This document shows positions 5,612 to 5,644 of a stretch of DNA of 5,644 nt, in pieces. Source of the stretch: an uncultured Porphyromonadaceae bacterium (GTDB taxonomy: Bacteria; Bacteroidota; Bacteroidia; Bacteroidales; Muribaculaceae); NCBI GenBank assembly GCA_947174225.1, contig CAMWIF010000197.1, positions 1 to 5,644 of the forward strand. The letters are read 5' to 3'. The notes beneath the pieces were generated by a model. The model ran no database searches. It saw only the letters and a list, made by a program, of their open reading frames with translations, and was not told the DNA's origin. Position 1 is the stretch's first letter. The number at the start of each line of letters is the position of its first letter. Both the position numbers and the translations under genes were made by a program.

Positions 5612-5644
5612 CCCAAGTCAGCCCTTCCGGAAGATTGACCTTAG
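5547..5644 (-). CDS. C-terminal fragment of an unidentified protein, cut by the window edge
   Basis: Reading leftward from the window edge, the frame gives 31 complete codons (KVNLPEGLTWDEVKAKFADS, then PWGQNDPLFRE) and a TAG at 5549-5547. Codon choice (AAG, CTG, GAA, GCC) and the amphipathic pattern of the TWDEVKAKFADS segment are typical of a real coding end rather than chance. The start lies outside the window. No family can be named from so little. It is in the same orientation as the hydrolase-like gene and 110 bp upstream of it. Confidence 0.6.
   Translation of the reverse strand, partial: KVNLPEGLTWDEVKAKFADSPWGQNDPLFRE

Noticed and set aside
1..5644. CRISPR array, insertion sequence, tRNA or phage module
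   Set aside because: I saw no spaced repeat series, no transposase motif or terminal inverted repeats with target duplications, no cloverleaf sequence and no phage genes.

Overview
The window looks like ordinary chromosomal DNA from the order Bacteroidales (Bacteroides, Prevotella or Muribaculaceae-like). Reasons: a TatA-TatC pair with no tatB beside it, start codons without Shine-Dalgarno sequences but with A/T-rich leaders, a TAnnTTTG-type -7 promoter element, and families common in gut Bacteroidales (exported carboxymuconolactone decarboxylase-cupin fusion, DUF1186-like protein). The genus cannot be fixed from the sequence alone.

Layout, left to right. (1) Positions 10-1443 (+): a 477-residue protein with a lysine-rich N-terminus and a DUF1186-like helical C-terminal half. 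(2) Positions 1463-1510: a perfect 19-bp-arm inverted repeat between convergent genes, with a small 13-bp direct repeat on its right side. (3) Positions 1551-2369 (-): an exported CMD-cupin protein with a good Bacteroidetes promoter at 2396-2425. (4) Positions 2370-2561: the divergent intergenic region. (5) Positions 2562-4644 (+): a compact cluster of tatA, tatC (4-bp ATGA overlap) and a PLP-dependent threonine aldolase 14 bp later. A 56-codon ORF at 4619-4789 overlaps the aldolase 3' end in another frame and may be the last gene of the operon. (6) Positions 4814-4845: a perfect 32-bp palindrome, probably a terminator shared by the converging operons. (7) Positions 4885-5436 (-): a 183-residue protein that resembles a small alpha/beta-hydrolase (YqiA-like) without a recognisable catalytic serine. 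(8) Positions 5459-5644 (-): the edge of a further minus-strand unit. A C-terminal gene fragment ends at 5547, and a 50-codon ORF in another frame overlaps it and ends at 5459.

Functionally, TatA and TatC form a minimal twin-arginine translocase that exports folded proteins. No protein in the window has a twin-arginine signal: the CMD-cupin protein has a Sec-type one. The threonine aldolase is a cytoplasmic housekeeping enzyme that appears only to share the transcript. I found no mobile element, CRISPR array, tRNA or rRNA, and no convincing new multi-gene system. The points most worth a second look are the two small overlapping ORFs missed by a length cut-off, the hydrolase-like protein with a missing nucleophile, and the possible frameshift at the right edge.
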